64,000 nucleotides of DNA from CAYNLK01 sp964398055. Lineage in GTDB: Bacteria > Chloroflexota > Anaerolineae > 4572-78 > J111. The translations under genes were made by a program, and so were the position numbers. Of the stretch, positions 18,180 through 26,815 are shown piece after piece (the first letter of the stretch is position 1; each line of letters begins with the position of its first letter). A model generated the notes under the pieces. The model saw nothing but the letters and a program-made list of their open reading frames with translations, had not been told where the DNA came from and searched no databases. Location of the stretch: positions 1 through 64,000 of the forward strand of contig CAYNLK010000013.1 in NCBI GenBank assembly GCA_964398055.1. The letters are read 5' to 3'.

Positions 18180-18950
18180 TCACTCTTTGTTTTTTACACC
18201 TTGTTTCAGCTCCTGCCGGACAAAAACCACATAGGTGATGACCAGAATGAGGGCAAAGCTAAACCATTGAATGGCATAGCCCAGGTGCGGCCCTTGATCT
18301 AACGTAACGTTGATATTGTCCTCTTGCCGGGGCAATTCACCGGCTGCTGTCCCCGCTTCCGGTGACTGCTCGACAAAAATGGGTAACAGCGGATACGGGA
18401 GCTGCGCCTGCATCCGCTCGATATCGATGCGGAACCACCGGTCCAACCGATTTTGGCCGGGCACTGGCGTTGGGTCGGATAAGGTCAGGTAGCCCTCAGG
18501 CTGGGCCTGGCCCGGATAGGCCACTCCATTGACCGTCACTTCGCCGGCCAGGTCATAGCTTCGCCATTTCTCTGCCTCGGCGTCGGCCAGCGGGATCCAG
18601 CCCCGGTCAACCAGCACCGCCTGGTCGCTGCCGGTGATTCTTAAGGGTGTAACCAGGTGCACCCCCGGCCGGCCCTGAAACGGCCGGTTGAGGATGATCA
18701 CCGCCGCTTCGTTGTCAAACGTCCCGCTAACCGACACCCGGCGGCGCTGGAGTTCAGCCGGCTCCACCGCCTGGCCGGTTAGAACCGTCACCGGCGCGTT
18801 CAGCCCGGCCAGAATACTCGCGTTCAAAGCTTGCCGCTGCTCCAACCGCCGCAACTGCCACAGGCCCAGGTTGACCAGCACGATCAAGGCCAGCAGCACA
18901 ACAAAGTGAACAATCAACCAGCGGGGGGTAAGTAGTTTCTTCAAAGTCAC
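18180..18950 (-). CDS. SURF1 family cytochrome oxidase assembly protein
   Basis: SURF1/Shy1-type protein, 256 residues, needed for haem a insertion into oxidase subunit I. It has the N-terminal helix followed by NLGLWQLRRLEQRQALN, the RRVSVSGTFDN strand, the VDRGWIPLADA motif, and a C-terminal helix with GYAIQWFSFALILVITYV. Starts at GTG 18950 with GGAG five nt upstream. It faces the oxidase operon, on the opposite strand. Confidence 0.92.
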   Translation of the reverse strand: MTLKKLLTPRWLIVHFVVLLALIVLVNLGLWQLRRLEQRQALNASILAGLNAPVTVLTGQAVEPAELQRRRVSVSGTFDNEAAVIILNRPFQGRPGVHLVTPLRITGSDQAVLVDRGWIPLADAEAEKWRSYDLAGEVTVNGVAYPGQAQPEGYLTLSDPTPVPGQNRLDRWFRIDIERMQAQLPYPLLPIFVEQSPEAGTAAGELPRQEDNINVTLDQGPHLGYAIQWFSFALILVITYVVFVRQELKQGVKNKE

Positions 18951-19169
18951 AAATCTCCAGTCAACGCCCCAGCGCAGGCTATTGCCGGGCCAGCAAGGTT
19001 AATTAACCCACTGACCAAAGCCTTGGCTGGCAAAGCTGAGAATCTTGGCTGTAAGCAGTCTCAGTGGATCCAATTTTTGACCGTGGCAAAGACATCCCTA
19101 TGCCTTTGCAGGCGGCTCGGCTAGACCTACCAGCATCCACGTTTTATACCTCCAATCCAACAAAAGGCT

Positions 19170-21668
19170 CTACGGCACATAAACAAAATTCTCGCCATCT
19201 TGTACCCATAATACCGGCTGACCAATCTGGGGCACAAGCCAAAGGCTTTTGTTGTCATCGCCAACGTAAAAACTGTATGCTCCCAATGGATGAGTATATA
19301 CCGCCGGCCGGTTTAGATCCGGTTTAGCCGCACAGGTTGGCGGCAGGGCAGGAGTGGGTGTAGGCGTTGGAAGTGGCGCTTCAGCCCAGGGAAGTAACTC
19401 GCCGGTACGCCAGTTGAGCGCAAAGAGCTCGGGTGGAGTAGAACATTCTTTGCCGTAGATTAAACATTGCAATTGTGAATAACTGCCGGGAGGAGTAGGA
19501 ATGCCCTCAAATGAAACGCTTAACGGTTGAAACGGAAAGCGCCGAAGTTGAATCCAATCACCGTACCACTGTTCGCAAGATTCGTAGCTATTAAATTCAA
19601 TCTCACACAAATCATAGTCATAGGCAGGATCGCTGGCGAGTACCTTTTTTTCGCCGTTCACGGCGTCTACCCTGATGATTTGGCGTGAACCGGTGTAACT
19701 GTACCCCCCTCCTGAAGTATCAACGGGGCGATACTGGTATAACAGATGAGTCCCATCGGGCGCCCAGACGGGACGGTCGCTAAACGGATCGGCCTCTAAA
19801 AAGAGGTTATCTTGGGCTACACTATAACCCCACATCGTTCCACTTATGTTGTAGTAAGTGGGTACTGACAAGACTAAAGCTGAACGGTCGTTATTCCATA
19901 CCCCGATCCCCCCCTCTCCCAGGGGGCGTTCTGATTGGGTCAGGGGATCAAACAGGAATAGGCCTCCGCCTTCACAGTGGCCTTTGCCCAACAGCACCTT
20001 GCCGCTGCTCAAAAATTCAAAGCCGTGCCCGTTCCCCTCAAAACGGTAAATCTCTGCCCCGGTTACAGTATCGAGGAAGACCATGCCCTCGCCACAATTT
20101 TGGCGGGCAAAGTCGTAACCAAGATATTGACCATCAGGAGAAAATTGAAAACTGTGGCAAAATCCGATAGGGGCAGCATCAAAAGTATTTTTATTTAAAC
20201 ATTCCCGGGGTAATTTTATAGTGTGAAGGTGCTCATTATTAAAATGAACGCCATACTCCACCAAAATCGGCTTACTAGTAGGATCAGATGGTACATAGGA
20301 AGCGACTCCCCACTCATATTGAGTCAGGCGGCCGGCCCGTCGCCCATCAGGAGAGACAGCCCACAGTTGGGGCATCGTCATATCAATAAAATAACCATCC
20401 CGTTCAAATGGTTCTTGCAGGCCCATCTGTAAACCGGCAAAAGGATATCGAACCGAACTGCTAAAGAGAATCAAATCATGCAGGTGATTATTGGCTTCGT
20501 CAGTTAGCATATCGGCGGTTAGTTCAACGTTAGGGTTAAGGGCGGGTAACGTTGTGGGGGTCAATATGTTAGGGGGGGTAACGAGAGCGGCAACATCGGC
20601 GGGGCAGGGCGACCAATCGGGCTGCCGGGCGTTCTGCAAATCAACCCCATAGATAAAGCCATAAACCCCCCAGCCGGTAACTAAATCTATCATCCCCAGC
20701 GTTTTGTAGGTAGTACTCCGCACGATCAATTTTTTATTATCAGGCGACCAGGCAATCTGGTCATAATCGCCTTTGGAACCGCCGCCATCTGTGACTTTGG
20801 GGTTATCTATTTGGTAGAACATACCGCTATCTACCCGCATTATATAAAGATGGCCGGGGCCATCAATTTCCGTAGTCCCACCGATAGCAATCATCTGTCC
20901 ATTAGGCGACCACACTGCATCGTATAACCTCCAATTTTCAGCGGTTAATTGGGTTATATTGCTTCCATCCGGCCGCACGGTAAAAATATTGGATTTGAAA
21001 TCGCCTGGAACGTTAGACGCGCTATGAGATATGAACAAAATCAATCGCCCATCCGGAGACCAGTTTGGCGCGCCATCACATTGGCTTCCGCCATCCCTGT
21101 TGGTTAATTGCGTCAGGTCAGAACCGTCTGTTCTGATTTTGAAAATAGCGCAAGATTCTGTGGGTGTAACTCTGGCAGAATAGACGACCCATGCGCCGTC
21201 GGGTGAAACATCATAAGCCACTATTGGCTGCGGCCAATCAAATAACTTGGTAAGTTCAGTTCCATCTGGATTGATAGTATAGAGGCCGGTGAACACGTCA
21301 TTGTTTTCCACGGTAAAATAAATTTTCCCACCATCTGCCGACCATTGAGGCATTGCTTCTACAATATGAGGGGTTTGGGTCAGGTTTGTTAATTTTGGCT
21401 CTGGGTTGGCTATCCCCTCTGGGGTGATTATATCCTCCGTATTGACCACAAAAATATCGGCTGCCCCATCACGGTTATCCGTGAAGATAATTTTGTTGAC
21501 AACTGACATTTGTGAGACTGAAGTGGTAGCCAAAGCCGTTGTTGGCGGTGTGGCGGTTGGGGAAGCAGCCCAAGCTGGCAATGGTGATAGTGAAGCAACA
21601 ACGTAGTTACTGCAAGAGAGGACAGTGAGTGACAGTATAACGGATAGCCAAATCCATTTGTGATTCAT
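19170..21668 (-). CDS. Secreted TolB-like beta-propeller lipoprotein
   Basis: 832-residue exported protein with a signal peptide ending in a possible lipobox (VLSC, Cys19) and a Thr/Pro-rich spacer. The body holds at least six WD40-like (PD40) blades of the form WSxDGxxI: PQWSADGGKIYF, PNWSPDGRLILF, AVWSPNGQMIAI, IAWSPDNKKLIV, FQFSPDGQYLGY and PVWAPDGTHLLY. Such propellers usually bind proteins or ligands outside the cell; no catalytic domain is recognised. A second Pro/Thr-rich segment (PTPTPTPAL) near residue 770 precedes a short C-terminal domain. Stands alone. Confidence 0.8.
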   Translation of the reverse strand: MNHKWIWLSVILSLTVLSCSNYVVASLSPLPAWAASPTATPPTTALATTSVSQMSVVNKIIFTDNRDGAADIFVVNTEDIITPEGIANPEPKLTNLTQTPHIVEAMPQWSADGGKIYFTVENNDVFTGLYTINPDGTELTKLFDWPQPIVAYDVSPDGAWVVYSARVTPTESCAIFKIRTDGSDLTQLTNRDGGSQCDGAPNWSPDGRLILFISHSASNVPGDFKSNIFTVRPDGSNITQLTAENWRLYDAVWSPNGQMIAIGGTTEIDGPGHLYIMRVDSGMFYQIDNPKVTDGGGSKGDYDQIAWSPDNKKLIVRSTTYKTLGMIDLVTGWGVYGFIYGVDLQNARQPDWSPCPADVAALVTPPNILTPTTLPALNPNVELTADMLTDEANNHLHDLILFSSSVRYPFAGLQMGLQEPFERDGYFIDMTMPQLWAVSPDGRRAGRLTQYEWGVASYVPSDPTSKPILVEYGVHFNNEHLHTIKLPRECLNKNTFDAAPIGFCHSFQFSPDGQYLGYDFARQNCGEGMVFLDTVTGAEIYRFEGNGHGFEFLSSGKVLLGKGHCEGGGLFLFDPLTQSERPLGEGGIGVWNNDRSALVLSVPTYYNISGTMWGYSVAQDNLFLEADPFSDRPVWAPDGTHLLYQYRPVDTSGGGYSYTGSRQIIRVDAVNGEKKVLASDPAYDYDLCEIEFNSYESCEQWYGDWIQLRRFPFQPLSVSFEGIPTPPGSYSQLQCLIYGKECSTPPELFALNWRTGELLPWAEAPLPTPTPTPALPPTCAAKPDLNRPAVYTHPLGAYSFYVGDDNKSLWLVPQIGQPVLWVQDGENFVYVP

Positions 21669-21746
21669 TGCTTTTATCCATTGGTGTCCAATTGCAGATT
21701 AAACCAAAGTACCTAACTTGGACAAGCCAGGGCCAAAAAGGATTTA

Positions 21747-21815
21747 ACCACAAAGTATACAAAGGCGCACAAAGGCCCCCCAAAAAATCTTTGTGTTCCT
21801 TTGGTTCTTTGTGGT
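21747..21815. repeat. Intergenic palindromic repeat (CAAAG type)
   Basis: Perfect outer arms ACCACAAAG (21747-21755) and CTTTGTGGT (21807-21815), with the CAAAGG word recurring inward so that imperfect pairing extends over about 28 nt per arm. It belongs to a familiar dispersed intergenic palindrome type. A short open frame that crosses it is repeat-derived, not a gene. Confidence 0.65.
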
Positions 21816-21946
21816 AGAAAATTCTTGCACAAAAAAACAAAAATTTCACTTATGAGGGCCTAACTTTCAGTTATGATCTTCCCGAAAGCTCCATAAAAGA
21901 GTCCTGATAACTTTCAGGAAGGTCACTCCACCAAACGAGCCCTGCT

Positions 21947-23317
21947 TCAATTCTCAAGCTGCCCGGCCAGGATCGGGGTCGGTTGGTTGGCCGGATTGGC
22001 CCTGCTTTGGCTTTGATCTCCTTCCACCAGGACCAGCGGCTCGCTGCCGGTGATCAACCGCGCTCCCCGATTCCGGGTGATGTAACTCCAGGCCCACTGG
22101 ATGACCACCAGCAGTTTATTGTCAAAGCCGATCAAAAACCAGATGTGGATAAAAATCCAGGCCAGCCAGGCCGGAAAGCCGGCAAATCTCAACCGGCCCA
22201 AATCGGCCACCGCCGCGTTGCGACCGATAACGGCCAGATTGCCTTTGTTGTGGTAATGAAACGGAGGCAGGCTCTCGCCTGTTAGCCTGGCCTGGATGAG
22301 CCGGGCCACGTAACTGCCCTGTTGCATCGCCACCTGAGCCACGCCGGGCAATGGCTGGCCGGTCTGGTGGGCATAGTGGGCCAGGTCGCCGATGACGAAG
22401 ATATTGGGATCGCTGCGCAGGCTGAGGTCCGGTTCAACGATCACCCGCCCGGCCCGATCCAGCTCGACGCCCGTCCGTTCAGCCAGCACCCGCCCCAGGC
22501 CGGAAGCCTGCATCCCCGCCGCCCACAGCACGGTTTTGGCCCGGATTTGTTCGGTTTGCTCACCCCGGCGCACGGTGATCAGGCCAGCCCGCATATCGGT
22601 GACCAATGTGCCGGTTTGTACGGTCACGCCCAGTTGCGCCAGCGCCGCCGCTGCTTTGGCCGACAGCTCCGCCGGATAGGGCGGCAAAACCCACTCCAGC
22701 CCCTCCAGCAGCAGAATCTTGGCTTCGGCCGGATCAATGTTCCGAAAATCATTTTTTAGCGTGGAGTGCGCCAGCTCGCCCAACGCCCCGGCCAGTTCCA
22801 CCCCCGTTGGCCCGCCGCCGACGACGACAAATGTCAGCCAGGCCCGCCGTTTGGCCGGGTCAGGCTCTCGCTCGGCCGCTTCAAAGGCCAGCAGGATGCG
22901 CCGCCGGATATCCAGCGCATCTTCGACGGTTTTCAGCCCGGGTGCCAATTCCGCCCACTCGTCGCGGCCAAAATAGTGGTGGCTGACGCCGGTAGCGACG
23001 ATCAACGTGTCGTAGCTGAGCTGGCCATCGCGCAAGATAAGCCTGCGACCGGCCGGGTCGATGTCGACCACCTCGGCATTCAACACCGTCGTGTTCCTTT
23101 GTTTCCGGAGCACCGCCCGCAACGGCGAGGCGATGTCGCCCGGCGATAGGCCGCCGGTCGCCACCTGGTACAGCAACGGCTGAAAGAGATGGAAGTTCCG
23201 CTTGTCGATCAGGGTCACCTGGACCGGCGCATTTTTTAGGGCCTGGGCCGCATATAGGCCGCCAAAGCCGCCCCCCACAATCACCACATGGGGCTGAGAA
23301 TTGATTGTAGCTGCCAT
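21947..23317 (-). CDS. ndh: Type II NADH dehydrogenase (NDH-2)
   Basis: Single-subunit, non-pumping NADH:quinone oxidoreductase of 456 residues that would feed electrons into the quinol pool used by alternative complex III. FAD-binding GGGFGG at residues 15-20, the FQPLLYQVATGGLSPGDI substrate-side segment, an NADH-binding VVGGGPTGVELAG near 165, a VIGDLAH motif around 310, and a C-terminal amphipathic region for membrane attachment. Its upstream region carries a perfect palindrome and a CRP/FNR-like site. Confidence 0.92.
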   Translation of the reverse strand: MAATINSQPHVVIVGGGFGGLYAAQALKNAPVQVTLIDKRNFHLFQPLLYQVATGGLSPGDIASPLRAVLRKQRNTTVLNAEVVDIDPAGRRLILRDGQLSYDTLIVATGVSHHYFGRDEWAELAPGLKTVEDALDIRRRILLAFEAAEREPDPAKRRAWLTFVVVGGGPTGVELAGALGELAHSTLKNDFRNIDPAEAKILLLEGLEWVLPPYPAELSAKAAAALAQLGVTVQTGTLVTDMRAGLITVRRGEQTEQIRAKTVLWAAGMQASGLGRVLAERTGVELDRAGRVIVEPDLSLRSDPNIFVIGDLAHYAHQTGQPLPGVAQVAMQQGSYVARLIQARLTGESLPPFHYHNKGNLAVIGRNAAVADLGRLRFAGFPAWLAWIFIHIWFLIGFDNKLLVVIQWAWSYITRNRGARLITGSEPLVLVEGDQSQSRANPANQPTPILAGQLEN

Positions 23318-23345
23318 TGGAGTCCCCCCTTTGAAATCCTAGCAT

Positions 23346-23377
23346 AGTGACCGGCACTTTTTTAAGTGCCGGTCACT
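23346..23377. repeat. Perfect 14-bp inverted repeat upstream of ndh
   Basis: AGTGACCGGCACTT (23346-23359), loop TTTT, AAGTGCCGGTCACT (23364-23377), a perfect match. It ends 29 nt before the ndh start codon. On the minus strand no T-run follows, so it does not look like a terminator for hisC. It could be an operator, a 5'-end stabilising hairpin or a dispersed repeat. Confidence 0.7.
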
Positions 23378-23388
23378 TGGATTCTATT

Positions 23389-23410
23389 TGTTACATTTAT
23401 CACATTCCAA
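23389..23410 (-). promoter_or_regulatory. CRP/FNR-like site overlapping a candidate ndh promoter
   Basis: TGTTA-N6-TCACA (23389-23404) is one base from the CRP-type TGTGA-N6-TCACA half-site pair. On the minus strand a weak -35 TTGGAA (23410-23405) and -10 TAGAAT about 18 nt further would make the site lie between the promoter boxes, a repressing position. Suggestive only. Confidence 0.3.
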
Positions 23411-23482
23411 CCTTAGAATCAGATTAAATCGGTGTTAGAAATGTGTTAATAAGCTGGGGGACCGAACCGGCTGATTTCGGCG

Positions 23483-24604
23483 TTACGCCTTTTCTGTCGC
23501 CATTTCGGCCAACGACTCTCGCAACGCGACCATAAATCGCTCATTTTCTTCCGGCAAACCCACCGTGACCCGCAGGTGCTCAGGCAGGTAGAATTGGCCC
23601 ATCGGCCGCACGATGATCCCCCGGCGTAACAATCGCTCTGACACTTCGGCAGCCGGGTAGGGCGGCTGGAAAAGGACAAAATTGGCCTGGCTGGGCCAGA
23701 CAGGTAGGCTAAGTTCGATTAATTGTTCGTATAGCCAGTTTCTACCGTCAAGCGTTACCCTGACCGTCTGCTCCACGTGGCCGTGGTCTCGCAGCCCGGC
23801 CAGGCCGGCCGCGAGGGCCAACTGGCTCAAATGGAATGGTTCCCGCACCCGGGCCAGATAGCCGGTAATAGCGACGGGGGCGATGGCATAACCCAGGCGC
23901 AGGCCGGCCAGGCCAAAGGCTTTGGAGAAGCTGTGCACAATGATAACGTTCTTTCCGGCCTGCACGTAGGCCAGGGTGTCGGGAAAATCAGGCCGGGTGG
24001 CAAAGTGGTAATAGACCTCATCGGCTACCAGCAGCACGTGCTCCGGCATATTATTGACCAGCGTCTCCATTTGCTCGGCGGTCATGATAGTGCCGGTAGG
24101 GTTGTTGGGACTGCACAGGTAGAGCAGCCGGGTGCGCCCGCTGATGGCGGCTAAAATCGTTTCGACATCGTAGCTGTAATTTTCCGGGTCGAGGTCGGCG
24201 TAAACGACCGCAGTGCCGATGCGCCGGGCCGTACTTTCGTAAACCGGAAAGGTTGGGCGGCAGATAACGCACTCATCGCCGGGGGCCAGAAAAGCCGTGG
24301 CCAGCATGGCCAGTACGTCGCTGGCCCCGTTGCCGGTGAAAAAATTGTCCGGCTGCAACCCCCGGCCGATCACCTCGGCCAGGACGTCCCGCAGATCGTC
24401 ATCGCCCACCGGCGGGTAGCGATTGAGACCACCGATAGCCTGCTGTAAAGCCGCGACCGCCAGCGGCGAGGGGCCAAGCGGGTTCTCATTTGAGGCCAAC
24501 TTGATCACGTCGGTCAGGCCGTATTGCTGCTGGATCGCTTCGATTGGAGCGCCGGCCACGTAAACCGGCGCGTTGGCGATATTGGGGTTAAAGGTTAAAG
24601 TCAT
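23483..24604 (-). CDS. hisC: Histidinol-phosphate aminotransferase
   Basis: PLP-dependent class I/II aminotransferase, 373 residues, converting imidazole-acetol phosphate to histidinol phosphate in histidine synthesis. Features: N-terminal KLASNENPLGPSPLAV, NPTGTI, the DEVYYHF segment, and Schiff-base Lys in SFSKAFGLAGLRLGY. Other HisC-like enzymes act on aromatic amino acids, and no other his gene is nearby, so the substrate is less sure than the family. Starts in an ATGA overlap with the rRNA methyltransferase upstream. Confidence 0.85.
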   Translation of the reverse strand: MTLTFNPNIANAPVYVAGAPIEAIQQQYGLTDVIKLASNENPLGPSPLAVAALQQAIGGLNRYPPVGDDDLRDVLAEVIGRGLQPDNFFTGNGASDVLAMLATAFLAPGDECVICRPTFPVYESTARRIGTAVVYADLDPENYSYDVETILAAISGRTRLLYLCSPNNPTGTIMTAEQMETLVNNMPEHVLLVADEVYYHFATRPDFPDTLAYVQAGKNVIIVHSFSKAFGLAGLRLGYAIAPVAITGYLARVREPFHLSQLALAAGLAGLRDHGHVEQTVRVTLDGRNWLYEQLIELSLPVWPSQANFVLFQPPYPAAEVSERLLRRGIIVRPMGQFYLPEHLRVTVGLPEENERFMVALRESLAEMATEKA

Positions 24605-25452
24605 CGGTCATTCTCCTGGGTCTGGTTGATTCGTAACCACTCATACATCAAAATTCCCCCGGCAATGGCCACATTCAGGCTTTCGGCCCGGCCATACAGC
24701 GGCAGGCTAACGTAGCCAGACAGGTAACGGGCCAACTCCGGGTTGAGACCGCGGGCCTCGTTGCCGAGCGCCAGGGCGACCGGCCCGGTCAGAATCTCAC
24801 TCTGCCAGGCGACCCGGCCACGACGGGCATCCGCGCCCACCGGCCGGTAGCCCAGTTGGACTAAACGAGCAAACAGCCCGGCCAGATCCCGCGTCTGGAG
24901 CAGGGGCACGGTGAAGATCGACCCCATCGTACTGCGGACCGTTTTGGGATCAAAAGGGTCCACGCCCGGTTCCAGCAGGACCACCGCCGGCGCGCCGGCG
25001 GCGTCGGCGGTGCGAATGAGCGTGCCCAGGTTGCCAGGGTCCTGCAATTGGTCGAGGATCAGCACCAGCCCCGGTTTGGCCGCCACTCGCCGGGCCAACT
25101 CGTCGAGCGTCCAGTTTAGCTCGCGCAGGGCGAAGGTCGCTGCCAGCCCCTGGGACGTCTCTCGCTCCGACAGGCTGTCGAGCACGTGGGCCGCCACCGG
25201 GACCGGTTCCGCACCGGCTTTGGTCAATTGCGCCAGCAAGCGCGGCGCGGTTGGCCCGGTGAAAAGCTCTTCACTGTAAAATAGTTCGCCGGGAATGATC
25301 TTTTGACCCAGCGGAGAAGTCGTCATCATCTCCACGGCCATGCCCAACAGTTGCAGCCCTTCCACCAGAAAACGATTTTGCTGCAAGCGATGTTTGCGTT
25401 GGGTCAGTTTGCGCGCCTGAACCAGGCGAGGGTTTTTGGTCGATGTGATCAT
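24601..25452 (-). CDS. TrmH/SpoU-family RNA 2'-O-methyltransferase
   Basis: SPOUT methyltransferase, 283 residues, methylating ribose 2'-OH in rRNA or tRNA. N-terminal substrate-binding part starts with NPRLVQARKLTQRKHR; the catalytic knot has LILDQLQDPGNLGTLIRTAD (motif 1), ALGNEARGLNPEL (motif 2) and SLPLYGRAESLNVAIAGG (motif 3). RlmB/TsnR-like; the modified site cannot be assigned. The ATG at 25452 begins the conserved part; longer in-frame reading would run through a repeat and overlap the next gene. Confidence 0.9.
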   Translation of the reverse strand: MITSTKNPRLVQARKLTQRKHRLQQNRFLVEGLQLLGMAVEMMTTSPLGQKIIPGELFYSEELFTGPTAPRLLAQLTKAGAEPVPVAAHVLDSLSERETSQGLAATFALRELNWTLDELARRVAAKPGLVLILDQLQDPGNLGTLIRTADAAGAPAVVLLEPGVDPFDPKTVRSTMGSIFTVPLLQTRDLAGLFARLVQLGYRPVGADARRGRVAWQSEILTGPVALALGNEARGLNPELARYLSGYVSLPLYGRAESLNVAIAGGILMYEWLRINQTQENDR

Positions 25453-25490
25453 AGAAAATTGTGAATAGTGAATGGCGAATAGCGAATACG

Positions 25491-25549
25491 CGAACCCACA
25501 GGGCAAGTGTGGCGAATAAGCGAACCCGTAGGGCAAGTGTAGTGAATGG
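25491..25549. repeat. Tandem 30-bp repeat, two copies
   Basis: Two imperfect copies with a 30-bp period (25491-25520 and 25521-25549), sharing CGAACCC..AGGGCAAGTGT. It is followed by a run of CCAACTAT/CCAACCAACT units to about 25600 that reaches into the 3' end of the aminotransferase gene. Confidence 0.6.
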
Positions 25550-25585
25550 TTAGCCGCCCGTCCAACTATCCAACTATCCAACCAA

Positions 25586-26743
25586 CTAACCAACCAACTT
25601 TTCCAACCGGGCCAGCGCCTCTTGCAGCCGGGCGGTGTTGGCGACCAGTGAAATGCGCAGCCAGCCTTCGCCGTTAGCCCCGTAGATGTGGCCGGGGGTG
25701 GTGGAAACATGGGCCTGTTCGAGCAAATAGGTGTGGAACTGGAGCGAGTTGTAACCGGCCGGGACGCGGAACCAGATATAGAAGGCAGCTTGCGGCGTAT
25801 CGACCGTCAATCCCATCCGGCGCAGCGTGGCCAGGCAGAGGTCGCGGCGCTCGCGGTAAACCTCGTTGCGAGCGATGATCCAGCTCTGGTCGCCAGTGAG
25901 CGCGGCCGCGGCCATATCCTGAATCGGCTTGGCGATACCGGAGTCGATCTGGGTTTTAACCGTTGCCAGGGCCTTGACCGCGTCGGGTTGGCCCACCGCC
26001 ATCCCCACCCGCCAACCGGCCATGTTGTAGGTTTTGGAGAGGGAGTTGAACTCGATGGCCACCTCTTTGGCCCCGGCTATCTGCAGCACGCTGGGCGCCC
26101 GGTAGCCGTCAAAGGTAACATCCACGTATGGAGCATCGTGGCATAGTAGGATATCGTACTGGCGACAAAAATCGACTGCTTCGGCAAAAAAGTCCAGGCC
26201 GGCGACGGCGCCGGTGGGGTTGTTGGGATAGTTCAACCAGAGCATCCGGGCGGCTTTGGCGCTCTCGGTCGGGATGTCGGCCAGGTTGGGCAGCCAACCT
26301 CGCTCCGGGCGCAGGTCGAAGCGCTCGGCCCGGCCGCCGGCCAGCCGCGGGGCATCGAAGTAGGCCGAGTAGGCCGGGTCGGGAATGAGGGACAGGTCGC
26401 CGGGGTCCAGCCAGGCCAGGTGCATATTGACCAGCCCTTCTTTGGAACCGATCAGCGGCAGTAGTTCGGCGTCGGCCAACTCCACGCCAAAGCGCTGGCG
26501 ATAATAGGCGGCAATAGCCCGGCGCAGGTGCGGCTGCCCGGCATAGCCGCCGTAGTTATGTTTGGTGGGATCGTCGGCGCTGCGTTTCAGCGTATCGATG
26601 AGGGCCGGCTCCGGCGGCAAATCGGGGCTGCCGGCATCCAGCCGGATGATATCGGCCCCGGCGGCGCTCAATTGGGCAATCCTTTGGTTCAATGTGGCAA
26701 AAAAATAAGGCGGAATATTTTCAATTCGTTTGGCAGGCTGCAT
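25586..26743 (-). CDS. Class I/II aminotransferase, LL-diaminopimelate aminotransferase-like
   Basis: PLP-dependent fold-type I aminotransferase of 385 residues. Visible: RIENIPPYFFATLNQRI opening, the LDAGSPDLPPE motif, PLIGSKEGL, NYPNNPTGAV, the CHDAPYVDVTFDG segment, and Schiff-base Lys in NSLSKTYNMAGWRVG. The opening and GSKEG motif resemble DapL-type and related enzymes that make lysine or transaminate aspartate-like substrates; the exact substrate is open. The ATG at 26743 starts the conserved N-terminus. The last codons lie in a repetitive CCAAC tract. Confidence 0.85.
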   Translation of the reverse strand: MQPAKRIENIPPYFFATLNQRIAQLSAAGADIIRLDAGSPDLPPEPALIDTLKRSADDPTKHNYGGYAGQPHLRRAIAAYYRQRFGVELADAELLPLIGSKEGLVNMHLAWLDPGDLSLIPDPAYSAYFDAPRLAGGRAERFDLRPERGWLPNLADIPTESAKAARMLWLNYPNNPTGAVAGLDFFAEAVDFCRQYDILLCHDAPYVDVTFDGYRAPSVLQIAGAKEVAIEFNSLSKTYNMAGWRVGMAVGQPDAVKALATVKTQIDSGIAKPIQDMAAAALTGDQSWIIARNEVYRERRDLCLATLRRMGLTVDTPQAAFYIWFRVPAGYNSLQFHTYLLEQAHVSTTPGHIYGANGEGWLRISLVANTARLQEALARLEKLVG

Positions 26744-26815
26744 GGTCAATGTCCAATTATCAATTATCAAAAGTTTCTTATGCTTATGTTCGGGTGAACG
26801 CGAGAACGTTTTTGC

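Noticed and set aside
21607..21849. 80-codon minus-strand frame with HKEPKEHKD
   Set aside because: The peptide is the translation of the palindromic CAAAG repeat and recurs wherever such repeats occur; it is not a gene.
25453..25710. In-frame N-terminal extension of the rRNA methyltransferase
   Set aside because: It would translate the 30-bp tandem repeat and overlap the aminotransferase gene; the conserved start is at 25452.
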